In this document: positions 32,101 through 42,300 of the stretch, piece after piece | Layout of the letters: each line of letters opens with the position of its first letter | Position numbering within the stretch: position 1 is the first letter of the stretch | Origin: Eleftheria terrae | Lineage (GTDB): Bacteria > Pseudomonadota > Gammaproteobacteria > Burkholderiales > Burkholderiaceae_C | NCBI RefSeq assembly: GCF_030419005.1 | Contig: NZ_CP106952.1 | Span: 248,001-312,000 of the forward strand | Reading direction: 5' to 3' | DNA length: 64,000 bases | Position numbers and translations under genes: made by a program | Notes under the pieces: model-generated | What the model was told of the DNA's origin: nothing | The model's input: only the letters and a program-made list of their open reading frames with translations | Databases searched by the model: none

Positions 32101-34305
32101 ATGCAAGCTTCCCAGGCCGCCTTCCCCTTCCCGCGCACCCGGCTCGCGCGTTCACTGCACCTGGCCCTGCTGGGCCTGTCGCTGGTGGGCGCGGCACGCG
32201 CACAACAAGCGCCCCAGGCGACCGACACGGCGAAGGAAGCCAGCCTGCCGGCCGTGCGCGTGACGGCCCGCCGCGAGGCGGAAACCGCCACCGGCCCGGT
32301 GCGCGGCTACGTCGCCCGCCGCAGCGCCACCGCCACCAAGACCGACACGCCGATCGCCGAGACGCCGCAGTCGATCTCGGTGGTCACGCGCGACCAGATG
32401 GACGCGCAGAACGTGCAGTCGGTGGGCGACGCGCTGCGCTACACCGCCGGCGTGATGGCCGAGGCCAACGGGCCCGACCCGCGCGCCGACGTGGCGACCA
32501 TCCGCGGCTTCGGCGGCGGCCGCTCGGCCTTCCGCGACGGGCTGCGCGACCATGCCTTCGGCGGCCAGGGCGGCATCGTCATCGAGCCGTGGGGACTGGA
32601 GCGCATCGAGGTGCTGCGCGGGCCGGCCTCGGTGCTGTACGGGCAGGGCGATGCCGGCGGCATGCTCAACCTGGTCAGCAAGCGGCCGCAGCCGGTGGCC
32701 CACCACGAGGTGCAGCTGCAGCTGGGCAACCACGGCCGCAAGCAGGCCGCGGTGGACGTGGGCGGGCCGCTGGCTGCGGCCCCCGAATGGAGCTACCGCC
32801 TCAATGCCCTGGTGCGCGACGCCGACACCGAGGTCGACCATGTGAAGGACGACCGCCTCTACATCGCCCCTGCCCTCACCTGGCGGCCGTCGGCCGCCAC
32901 CAGCCTGACGCTGCTGGCCAGCTACCAGAAGAACGAGCGCGGCCAGGGCTACCAGTCGCTGCCGCGGGTCGGCACGCTGGTGCCGGGCGTGGAGGGCAAG
33001 GTGCCGACCGAGCGCTTCGTGGGCGAGCCGGGCTTCGAGCGCTTCGACCAGGAGCAGACCTCCATCGGCTACCAGTTCGAGCACCGCCTGGGCGAGGACT
33101 GGACGCTGCGGCAGAACCTGCGGGTGATGAACCAGGACACGCTGTTCAACTCCACCTACCATGCCGGCCTGCACGATGACGGCGTGACCATCGACCGCCT
33201 GGCCGGCCAGGGCCGCGAGCGGGTGCGCAATGTGGTGCTGGACAACCAGGCGCAATGGACGCTGCGCGGCGACGGCCTGCAGCAGACCCTGCTGTTCGGC
33301 CTGGACCACCAGCGCCTGCGCGCCACCCAGGGCACGCTCTACACGCCCTTCCCCACGCTCAACGTCTACCACCCGGTGTATGGCCAGCCCTTGCCGGTCA
33401 GCCGCAAGGCGCCGCCGGACGACACCCGCAAGACGCTGACGCAGACCGGCGTCTACGTGCAGGACCAGCTGAAGTTCAACGACCGCATTGCCTGGACGGT
33501 GGGCGGCCGCTACGACACCACCCGCTCCAACGAGACCGACCTGGCCAGCCGCCAGGACGATCCCCAGCGCGACCATGCCTTCACCTGGCGCACCGGCGTG
33601 GTCTACCTGGCCGACGGCGGCTGGGCGCCATATGCGGGCTATGCCCGCTCCTTCTCGCCGCAGGTGGGCAGCGACGCGGCGGGCCGCCGCTTCGACCCCG
33701 AGAAGGGCGAGCAGTTCGAGGTCGGCGTGCGCTACCAGCCGGCGGAGCAGGACTTCTCGCTGCTGGCCTCGGTCTACGACCTGCGGCGCCAGAACGTGCT
33801 GGTGGCCGACCCGGTCAACCTGGGCGAGCAGGTGCAGCGCGGCGAGGTGCGCTCCCGCGGCCTGGAGCTGGAGGCCAAGGCGACCCTGATGCGCAGCCTC
33901 GACCTGGTGGCGAGCTATGCCTACAACGACCTGGAAGTGACCCGCAGCACCGGCCCCGAGCGCGGCCACCGGCCCAGCGCCAGCCCGAAGAGCATGGCCT
34001 CCGTGTGGGCCAGCTGGCGGGTGGCGGACGTGCCCGGCCTGAAGCTGTCGGGCGGCGTGCGCCATGTCGGCTCCAGCTATGGTGACGAGGAGGAGACCCT
34101 CCGCGTGCCCAGCCACACGCTGGTGGATGCGGCGGTCGAGGTGAACGTGGCCCGCCTGCTGCAAACCACCGGCGACTGGCGGCTGGCGCTCAATGTGAGC
34201 AACCTGTTCGACAAGACCTATGTCTCCACCTGCGGCTACTTTGCCGACGGCTGCAAGTACGGCTACGGCCGGCGCGGCACGCTCACGCTGTCCTACCGCT
34301 GGTAA
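32101..34305 (+). CDS. TonB-dependent ferri-siderophore receptor
   Basis: 734 aa, outer membrane. Signal peptide ends at AARA/QQ; a TonB-box-like LPAVRVTA follows. Plug domain about 75-200 (TPQSISVVTRDQMDAQNV, IRGFGGGRSAFRDGLRD, ERIEVLRGPASVLYGQGDAGG), then a 22-strand barrel ending in an aromatic residue (GTLTLSYRW). The CGYFADGCKYGYGRR loop near the end is common in siderophore receptors. There is no N-terminal STN signalling domain, so it should not signal through a FecIR-type pathway. It is the cognate importer by position. Confidence 0.93.
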   Translation: MQASQAAFPFPRTRLARSLHLALLGLSLVGAARAQQAPQATDTAKEASLPAVRVTARREAETATGPVRGYVARRSATATKTDTPIAETPQSISVVTRDQMDAQNVQSVGDALRYTAGVMAEANGPDPRADVATIRGFGGGRSAFRDGLRDHAFGGQGGIVIEPWGLERIEVLRGPASVLYGQGDAGGMLNLVSKRPQPVAHHEVQLQLGNHGRKQAAVDVGGPLAAAPEWSYRLNALVRDADTEVDHVKDDRLYIAPALTWRPSAATSLTLLASYQKNERGQGYQSLPRVGTLVPGVEGKVPTERFVGEPGFERFDQEQTSIGYQFEHRLGEDWTLRQNLRVMNQDTLFNSTYHAGLHDDGVTIDRLAGQGRERVRNVVLDNQAQWTLRGDGLQQTLLFGLDHQRLRATQGTLYTPFPTLNVYHPVYGQPLPVSRKAPPDDTRKTLTQTGVYVQDQLKFNDRIAWTVGGRYDTTRSNETDLASRQDDPQRDHAFTWRTGVVYLADGGWAPYAGYARSFSPQVGSDAAGRRFDPEKGEQFEVGVRYQPAEQDFSLLASVYDLRRQNVLVADPVNLGEQVQRGEVRSRGLELEAKATLMRSLDLVASYAYNDLEVTRSTGPERGHRPSASPKSMASVWASWRVADVPGLKLSGGVRHVGSSYGDEEETLRVPSHTLVDAAVEVNVARLLQTTGDWRLALNVSNLFDKTYVSTCGYFADGCKYGYGRRGTLTLSYRW

Positions 34306-34308
34306 GCC

Positions 34309-35550
34309 ATGAAGGCACGGGCCGCGCTGGTGGCGCTGCACCGCTGGCTGGGGCTGACGACCGCGCTGTTCCTGGTGCTGACCGGCCTGACCGGCAGCCT
34401 GCTGGCCTTCGAGCACGAGCTGGACGCCTGGCTCGCGCCCGAGCTGCACCATGCCGCGCCGCCACGCCCCGGCATGGCGGCGCTCGACCCGCTGGTGCTG
34501 CGCGAGCGGGTGGCGGCCCAGCTGGGGCCGGCCGTGCAGGTCTCGGGCGTGACGCTCAAGACCCGCCCCGGCGCCTCCACCCAGCTGTACGTGGATGCCG
34601 CCCCCGGCCAGCCGCCGCCCGGCTACGACGAGGTGTATGCCAACCCCTACACCGGCGAAGTGCTGGGCCGGCGCGACGCGCGTGGCCTGCACTGGGGGCG
34701 CGAGTACATCATGCCCTTCATCTTCGAGCTGCACTGCGTGCTGGCGCTGCCCACGCCCTGGGGCCAGCTGGTGATGGGCCTGGTGGCGGTGCTGTGGACG
34801 CTCGACTGCTTCGTGGGCGCCTGGGTCACGCTGCCGGCCTCGCGCCATCCGGGCTCGGCGGCCTGGTGGCGCGCCTGGCGCACGGCCTGGTCCATCAAGC
34901 GCCTGGCCGGCACCTTCCGCCGCATCCTCGACCTGCACCGCGCCGGCGGCCTGTGGCTGTGGGCGGTGCTGTTCGTGTTCGCCTGGTCGAGCGTGATGTT
35001 CAACCTGCGGCCCTATGTGTGGCAGCCGGTGATGGCGCTGGCCTTCGAGTTCGACGACAGCTGGCGCGAGCTGCCGCCGCGCCCGCCGGCCAGCGGGCCG
35101 GTGGCGCTGGACTGGCCACAGGCCCTGGCGGCCGCCCGGCTCGCCATGAAGGAGCTGGCCGTCCGCCACGACCTGCAGCTGCACTTCGAGGAGCGGCTCA
35201 CCCACAACCCCGAGCAGCGCACCTACATGTACATGGCGCACAGCAGCGCCGACCTGCGCAGCGACACCGGCAACACCGCGGTGCTGGTCGATGCCGACAG
35301 CGGGGCCGCACTGGCGCACTGGCTGCCCACCGGCGGCGCCACCGGCAACACCGTCAGCAACTGGATGGGGGCGCTGCACATGGGCCATGTGTGGGGGCTG
35401 CCTTACCGGATCTTCGTCTGCCTGCTGGGCGCGGTGGTGGTGGGGCTGTCCGGCACGGGCATCTACCTGTGGTGGAAGAAGCGCCAGGCCCGCCTGCGCA
35501 CCGCCCGGCTCAGGCAGGCTGCCGCCCTGCCGGCGGTGCTGTCTCGCTGA
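34309..35550 (+). CDS. PepSY-associated membrane protein, likely siderophore reduction
   Basis: 413 aa, about four spans (near residues 15-35, 145-165, 210-230, 365-390) with PepSY-type periplasmic segments (DEVYANPYTGEVLG, NTAVLVDADSGAALAHWLP). Members of this family beside TonB receptors, such as FpvG of the pyoverdine system, help reduce iron in the periplasm; conserved His in LHRWLGL, FELHCVLALP and LHMGHVWGLP may bind haem or metal. It starts 3 bp after the receptor stop, so it is translationally linked. Its 3' end overlaps the convergent thioesterase gene by 41 bp. Confidence 0.82.
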   Translation: MKARAALVALHRWLGLTTALFLVLTGLTGSLLAFEHELDAWLAPELHHAAPPRPGMAALDPLVLRERVAAQLGPAVQVSGVTLKTRPGASTQLYVDAAPGQPPPGYDEVYANPYTGEVLGRRDARGLHWGREYIMPFIFELHCVLALPTPWGQLVMGLVAVLWTLDCFVGAWVTLPASRHPGSAAWWRAWRTAWSIKRLAGTFRRILDLHRAGGLWLWAVLFVFAWSSVMFNLRPYVWQPVMALAFEFDDSWRELPPRPPASGPVALDWPQALAAARLAMKELAVRHDLQLHFEERLTHNPEQRTYMYMAHSSADLRSDTGNTAVLVDADSGAALAHWLPTGGATGNTVSNWMGALHMGHVWGLPYRIFVCLLGAVVVGLSGTGIYLWWKKRQARLRTARLRQAAALPAVLSR

Positions 35551-36376
35551 GGGCGGCCACCAGCCGGGCGTGCAGCAACGGGCTGTCGAGCACGCCGAGG
35601 TGACCGCTGCCCGCCACCACCTCCGGCTCGCTGCAGCCGGGGTGGCCGGCATAGGCGTCGTGCAGGCCGTCGGGCTGGCTGGCCATCTCGGCTGAGCGCC
35701 AGCAGCGCAGCGGCGCCGGCAGGCCCGCCGGCAGGACATGGCCCAGGCCGAGGCGCAGGCAGTTGAGCCGGCTCCACAGCGCGTGCTCCTGCGAGCCTGG
35801 CTGCGGCCCGTCCTGCGGCAGCGCATGGCCATAGGCGGCCACCACCTGGCGCAGGAAGAGCTCGTGCTCGGCGGCGCCCATCTGCTGCAGCGCGGCGCTC
35901 CAGGCCGCCCGCAGGGGGGAGGCCTGCAGCCAGCGGCGCATCACCGCCTCCAGCTCGGCCCGCTCGGCCGCGGGCAGCGGCGGCAACTGCTGCAGCTCCT
36001 GCCGCAGCGCGGGGAACAGCGAGCCGTCGATGCTGCCCACCCAGGCCACCGTGCACCGGCCGGCCAGCCGGCGCGCCACCTCGATGGCCACCAGCGCACC
36101 GACCGACCAGCCCAGCAGCACCAGCGGCCGCTGTCGCGCCCCCTCCTGCTGCACCAACTGCTCCGCATAGCGCCGCCCGAGCGTGGCCACGCTGCTGTCG
36201 GCCCAGGCCAGCTCGCCCCCCGGCTCGCACACCACCGTCAGCGACGGCCCGAGCGCCGAGGCCTGCAGCCCGGCATATTCGGCGCGGTGCCAGGCCCGCG
36301 CGGGAAAGGCATAGAGGCCGACCGGCGCCTGCGCGGCGGCCGGCCCGGCATCCAGGGTCACGGAGGGGTCAGACAT
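35510..36376 (-). CDS. Stand-alone thioesterase of the NRPS operon
   Basis: 288 aa, alpha/beta-hydrolase. Nucleophile Ser in LLGWSVGA (GxSxG) and catalytic His in GSGHLGVLD. The sequence is closer to the integrated release thioesterase type than to the short editing type II enzymes, yet it is a separate protein: its ATG overlaps the NRPS stop codon (ATGTCTGA), so the two are co-translated. Since the upstream NRPS lacks its own thioesterase, this enzyme may act in trans to release the chain, or proofread it. Last gene of the leftward operon in the window. Confidence 0.8.
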   Translation of the reverse strand: MSDPSVTLDAGPAAAQAPVGLYAFPARAWHRAEYAGLQASALGPSLTVVCEPGGELAWADSSVATLGRRYAEQLVQQEGARQRPLVLLGWSVGALVAIEVARRLAGRCTVAWVGSIDGSLFPALRQELQQLPPLPAAERAELEAVMRRWLQASPLRAAWSAALQQMGAAEHELFLRQVVAAYGHALPQDGPQPGSQEHALWSRLNCLRLGLGHVLPAGLPAPLRCWRSAEMASQPDGLHDAYAGHPGCSEPEVVAGSGHLGVLDSPLLHARLVAALSETAPPAGRQPA

Positions 36377-39300
36377 GGTTCACCTGTTCGTTGAAAGTGG
36401 AGGTGGTAGGGGCCGCCGCAGGGGCAGCGGGCGGCGCGCCTGCCTGCAGCGCGGCGGCCAGGTCCCGCAGCACCGGGTGCGCGAAGACCATGGACAGGCT
36501 CAGCGGCGCTGTGCCGGGGGGCGGCGAGGCGTTCCAGGCCGCCACCAGCTGCGCGGCCCGCAGGGAGTCGCCGCCGGCGTCGAAGAAATGCGCGTCGGCG
36601 CCATACCCTGCGTCCGCCCCCCGGCCGGATCCCGGCTCGCCGAGCACGCGGCGCCACACGCTGGCCAGCGCGTCGAGCACGCGCGCGGCCGGCGGCGGCA
36701 GCACTTGGCCGACCGCCGGCGCGCCCAGCGGCAGGGCCGGCGCCACCCGGGCCGCTGTCACCGCCACCTCGCCCAGCGGGCGGGCGGCGTCCTGCACCAG
36801 CGCCGTCAGCGTGGCGGCCAGCTGGCGCAGCAGGTCGGCGACGAAGTCGGCCGGCAGGGCGGCGCGGGCGTATTCCAGGCTCAGCGTCAGCGCTGTGCCG
36901 GCCGGCACCACGATGAGGGCCAGCGGCACGCCGAGCGCCCCGTGGCTGGCCACTTGGGACAGCGGCAGCGCCGCGCCCGCGCCGCCGCTCACCGCGGCAT
37001 CGATGGGGTAGTTTTCGAACACCACCAGCGTGTCGTACAGCGGCTGGCCAGCCCGGCCAAGCCAGCCCTGGATGGCGCCGAGCGAGGCATGCTCGTGCTG
37101 GCGCATCTCCAGGTTGGTGGCCAGCAGCTCGCGCAGCCAGTCGCCCACCGGCTGCTCGCGGCGCGGCCGCAGCATCAGCGGCAGGGTGTTGATGCACAAG
37201 CCCATCACGCCGTCGATGCCGTCCAGCTCCAGCGAGCGGCCCGACAGCGTGGTGCCGAAGGTGCAGCCGGCCTGGCCGGTGCGCTGCATCAGCACCAGCG
37301 CCCAGGCGGCCTGCACCAGGGTGTTGAGGGTGACCTGCTGGGCGCTGGCGAAGGCCCGCAGCGGCTGCATCTGCGCCTCGTCCAGCTGCACGGCTTCGGC
37401 CGCATGGCCGCCGGCGGCCCAGCGGGCCAGCGGCTGGCCGCACAGCAGCGCGGGCGGCCCGGCCAGGGCATGGCGGCGGCGCCAGTGGTCGGGTGCGGGC
37501 GAGGTGGCGCGTGCGGCCTGCAGGAAGGACGCGAAGGGCGGCCCCACCGGCCGTGCCGGCTGCCCGGCATAGACCGTGAAGACCTCGCCCAGCAGCTGCG
37601 ACATGCTCCAGCCGTCCAGCAGCAGATGGTGCCAGGTCCAGGCCAGGCGCCAGCGCTGCCCGTCCTCGCGCACCACCAGCCAGCGGGCCAGCGGCGGCCG
37701 CGCCAGGTCGAAGCCGCGCCGGCGTTCCTGCTCGCACAGGGCGGCCCAGGCGGCATCGGCCTCCGCCGTGCCGGCATGGCGGCCGCGCCAGTCCAGCAGC
37801 TGCAGCTCGGCCAGGCCGGCGCCACCGGCGCGCCACACCACCTGCAGCGGCTCGCCCTCGGCGCGCCAGTGGAAGCTGGTGCGCAACATCGCGTGGCGGG
37901 CCACCGCCGACTGCCAGGCGGCCTGCAGGCGGTCGAGGTCGAGGCCGTCGAAGGTCGCCTGCATCTGCACCAGGTTGATCTCGCTGCCGGCCGGCGCCAG
38001 GCTGCTTTCCACCAGCATGCCCTGCTGGCCCGGCGTGAGGGGGTAGATGTCCTCGATCTCGCGGGCCGGGCGCGGCAGGCCGGCCAGCAGCGCGGCCAGG
38101 CTCGGGTGGTCGAGCCCGGCCAGCGGGAAGTCGCCGGGGCTCACGCCGCTGGCGCCGCTGGTGCAGTGCGCCACCAGGGCGCGCAGCTCGGCTTCATAGT
38201 CGGCCAGCAGCGCGTGCACGCGCGCCTCGTCCTGGCGCGCGGCGCTCCAGGTGAGGGACATCGAGAGCACGCCGTCCATCACCTCGCCATTGAAGATCAG
38301 CTCGTGGCTGAGCGGCAGGCCAGCGTCGCTGGAGGCGCCGGCCGGCTCGTCGGCCAGGCGCCAGCGGGCGCCGCCGGCCTGGCCGGCATCGAACTGGCCG
38401 AGGTAGTTGAACAGGACCTCGCGCCGCGGCACGCGGCCCAGCACGGCCCGCGCCGCCGCGTCGCCGAACTGCTCCACCACGCCCCAGGCCAGGCCCTTGT
38501 GCGGCACCGCCGCCAGCGCCTGCTTGACGCGCAGCAGCGCCGCGCCCGGATCGCCCTGGGCTTGCACGCAGACCGGATGCACGCTGGTGAACCAGCCCAC
38601 CGTGCGCGACAGGTCCACGTCGTCGAACAGGTCCTCGCGGCCATGGCCTTCCAGGTCGAGCCACAGCGGCGCCTGCGGTGCCGCGCGGCCGAGGGCGCGG
38701 GCCAGCGCGGTCACCAGCAGATCGTTGACCTGCGTGCGGTAGGCCGCGGGCGCCTCGCGCAGCAGGCGCCGGGTGGTGTCGGCGTCGAGCCGGAAGGTGG
38801 CGCTGCGGGCCTCGCGCAGCGTCGCCGCGCCCGAGGGATCGCGGCTGCCCCAGGCCAGCGGCGCCGGTGCGTCGGGCGGCACGCGCCAGTGCGCCAGCGC
38901 GGCCTGCAGGGCCTCGCCCTCGGCCAGGCTGCGCAGCCGCCGGGTCCAGTGCTGGTAGCTGCTGGTCTTGCGCGGCAGCGACACCGGCTCGCCGCGGGCG
39001 GCCTGCTCGTAGGCGCTGCCAAGGTCGTCCAGCAGGATGCGCCAGGACACGCCGTCGATGGCCAGGTGGTGCACCGCCAGCAACAGGCGCCAGCCGTCGC
39101 CGTCCACTTCGACCAGCAGGGCCCGCAGCAGCGGGCCGCGGCCAAGGTCCAGGCTGCGCTGCGCCTCGTCGCACAGCGCGCTCACGGTGGCGGCGTCGGG
39201 CGCGCGGCGCTGCCAGAGGCATTCGGCCGCGGACGGCAGCGGCCCATGAGCCTGCTGCCAGCGGCCTGCAGCGTCGCGCTCGAAGCGCAGCCGCAGCGCG

Positions 39301-42300
39301 TCATGCTGCGCCAGCAGGGCCTGCAGCGCGGACTGCAGGGCGGCGGCGTCGATCGGCGCGTCGCTGCGCAGCAGCACCGCCTGGTTCCAGTGCGAAGGCC
39401 GCGGCACCGCCCGCTGCAGAAAGCCCTGCTGCAACGGCGACAGCGCCACCTCGCCGGCCACCGGCACCTCACCCAGCGTGGCCTCGGCCTGCAGCGGCGT
39501 GGCCACCCGGGCCAGCGCGGCCACCGTGCGGCACTCGAAGAGCTGGCGCGGGCTGATGCGCCAGCCGGCGCGGCGGGCGCGTGCCACGATCTGCAGGCTG
39601 ATGATGGAATCGCCGCCGATGTCGAAGAAGTTGTCATGCCGCCCCACCCTCGGCAGGCCCAGCACCTGCGCCCAGGCGGCGGCCAGCGCCTGTTCCACCT
39701 CGCCCTCGGGCGGCTCGTGGCTGCCGCTGTCGGCCCAGGCCGGCTCGGGCAGGGCCTGGCGGTCGACCTTGCCGTTGGGTGTCACCGGCAGCGCAGCCAG
39801 CACGCTGATGACGGCCGGCACCATGTGCTCGGGCACCGCCTGCGCGAGCTGGCGGCGCAGGGCGGCGCCGTCGGGCGCCGGGCGCCCGGGCGGTGCGGTG
39901 ACATAGGCCAGCAGGCGTTTGCCGCCGCCGCTTTCGCGCACCAGGGCCACCGCCTCGTGCACGCCGTCGAGCCGGCGCAGCTGCGCCTCGACTTCGCCGA
40001 TCTCGATGCGGAAGCCGCGCAGCTTCACCTGCTGGTCGAGCCGGCCGAGGTATTGCATCTGCCCGTCGGCCCCCCAGCGCACGCGGTCGCCGGTGCGGTA
40101 CATGCGGGCGCCGCCCCCGGCAAACGGGTCGGGCACGAAGCGCTCGGCCGTCAGCCCGGGCCGGCCCAGGTAGCCGCGGGCCAGGCCGGCGCCGCCAAGG
40201 TACAGCTCGCCGGCCACGCCCGGGGGCACCGGCTGGCCGTCGGCATCCAGCACATAGGCCCGCCGGTCGCCGCAGGGCCGGCCGATGGGGGCGTAGGCCG
40301 AGTCGAAGGCCGGCTGGCCGGCGTCACAGGTCCAGGCCAGCGGCGTCACCACCGCTTCGGTCGGCCCGTAGCCATTGATGTAGCGGCGCGCCCGCAGGGC
40401 CGCCCGGGCCTGCTCGAAGCCGCCGCGCGACATCGCCTCGCCGCCGAAGGACAGCAGGTGCATGTCGGGCGCCTGCCCGCACTGCACGGCCCAGTCGGCC
40501 ACCTGCTGCAGGTAGGACGGCGGGAAGCCGGCATGGCTGGCGCCGTGGCGGCGCAGCGCCTCGTGCGTCTGCTCGGCGCTCCACAGGCCCGGGCCGCGCA
40601 GCACCACCGAGGCGCCGCAGCGCAGCGCGGTGAGCCAGCGCTCGTGCGCGCCGTCGAAGGCCAGCGAGAGGAAGTGGAACTCACGCGAGCGCGGGCTCAT
40701 CTGGTACAGCGCCGCAGTGGCATCGCAATGCATCGACAGCGGCCCGTGCGCCACCGCCACGCCCTTGGGCTGGCCGGTGGAGCCGGAGGTGTAGATCACA
40801 TAGGCCAGGTGCTCGCCGTGCAGCGCGGGCGCCGGGTCGTGGGTGGGCTCGTCGTCAAGCGCCAGGCGGTCGAGGTCGAGCCGCAGGCAGCCGGCCGCCT
40901 CGGCGCGGCGATGCAGGGCCTGCAGCGCATGGCCCGGTGCATCGAGCGGGCTGTGCGTGAGCAGCCAGCCCACCGCGCTGTCCTGCAGCATGTAGGCCAG
41001 CCGTTCGGCCGGGTACTCGGGGTCCAGCGGCACATAGGCCGCGCCGGCCTTGAGCACGGCCAGCAGCCCCACCATGGTCGCCAGCGAGCGCTCCACCAGC
41101 ACGCCCACGCGCGTCTCGGGCCCCACGCCGGCGGCGATCAGCCGGTGGGCCAGCTGGTTGGCGCGGCGGTTCAGCCCGGCGAAGTCGAGCACCTGCTCGT
41201 CCAGCAGCAGCGCCACCGCATGCGGCCGCAGGCGGGCCTGCTGCTCGATGGCGCGGTGCACCGGCGCGTCGGTGGCCCAGGCGGGCGTCGGGCAGCCCCA
41301 GGCCTCAAGCGTGGCCTGCTCGGCCGCGCCGAGCAGGCCGATGTCGCCCAGCGGGCGGGCCGCGTCCTCGGCCAGGGCCAGCAGCAGCCGCTCGAACTGC
41401 GCAGCCAGCGCCGCCACCGCCGCGATGCCGGCAGCCTGCGGCGCATGGCCGAACTTGACGCGCAACCGCTCCGACAGCGACACCGCCAGCGTCAGCCCGT
41501 AGTGGGTGCGCTCCTCGTTGACCGAGCGCGTGAAGCGCAGACCGCCCGGCGATGCCTCGGCCAGCACCTCGTCGATGGGGTAGTTCTCGAACACCACCAG
41601 GGTGTCGAACAGGGCCTGGCCGCCCTGGCCGGCCCAGCGCTGGATGTCGTTGAGGGGCGTGTGCTCGTGCTCGCGCGAGGCCACGCCTTCGGCCTGCAGC
41701 TCGCGCAGCCACTCGCCCACCGGGCGCGGCGCATCGGGCGTGCAGATGACGGGCACGGTGTTGATGAACAGGCCCAGCATGCGCTGCGCCCCCGGCAGCT
41801 CCTGCGGGCGGCCGGAGACGGTGGCGCCAAAGCAGACAGTGGCCTGCCCGGTGCAGCGCCGCAGCAGCAGGGCCCAGGCGGCCTGCACCAGGGTGTTCAT
41901 CGTCACGCGCTGCGCCTTGGCGAAGGCGGCCAGGCGCGCGGTGGACGGGTCGTCCAGCTCGATGTGCTGCACGTTCCAGTCGGGCGCCGGCTCACGGTCG
42001 GCCGGCCGCGGCAGCGCATCCAGCAGCCGGCAGGGCAGCTCCAGCGGCTGCAGGCGGGCGCGCCAGTGCGCCTCGCCGGCCTGCCGGTCGCGCGATTGCA
42101 GCCAGGCGATGTAGTCGCGGTAGGGCGGGCTGGACGCCACCGGCTGGCCGTCGTAGTGGCGCAGCACCTCGCCCAGCAGCTGGCTGGCACTCCAGCCGTC
42201 GACCAGCAGGTGGTGGCAGGTCCAGATGAAATGGTGGCGGTCGCGGCCGGTGCGTGCCAGCGTGAGGCGCATCAGCGGCGGCTGCTGCAGGTCGAAGCCG

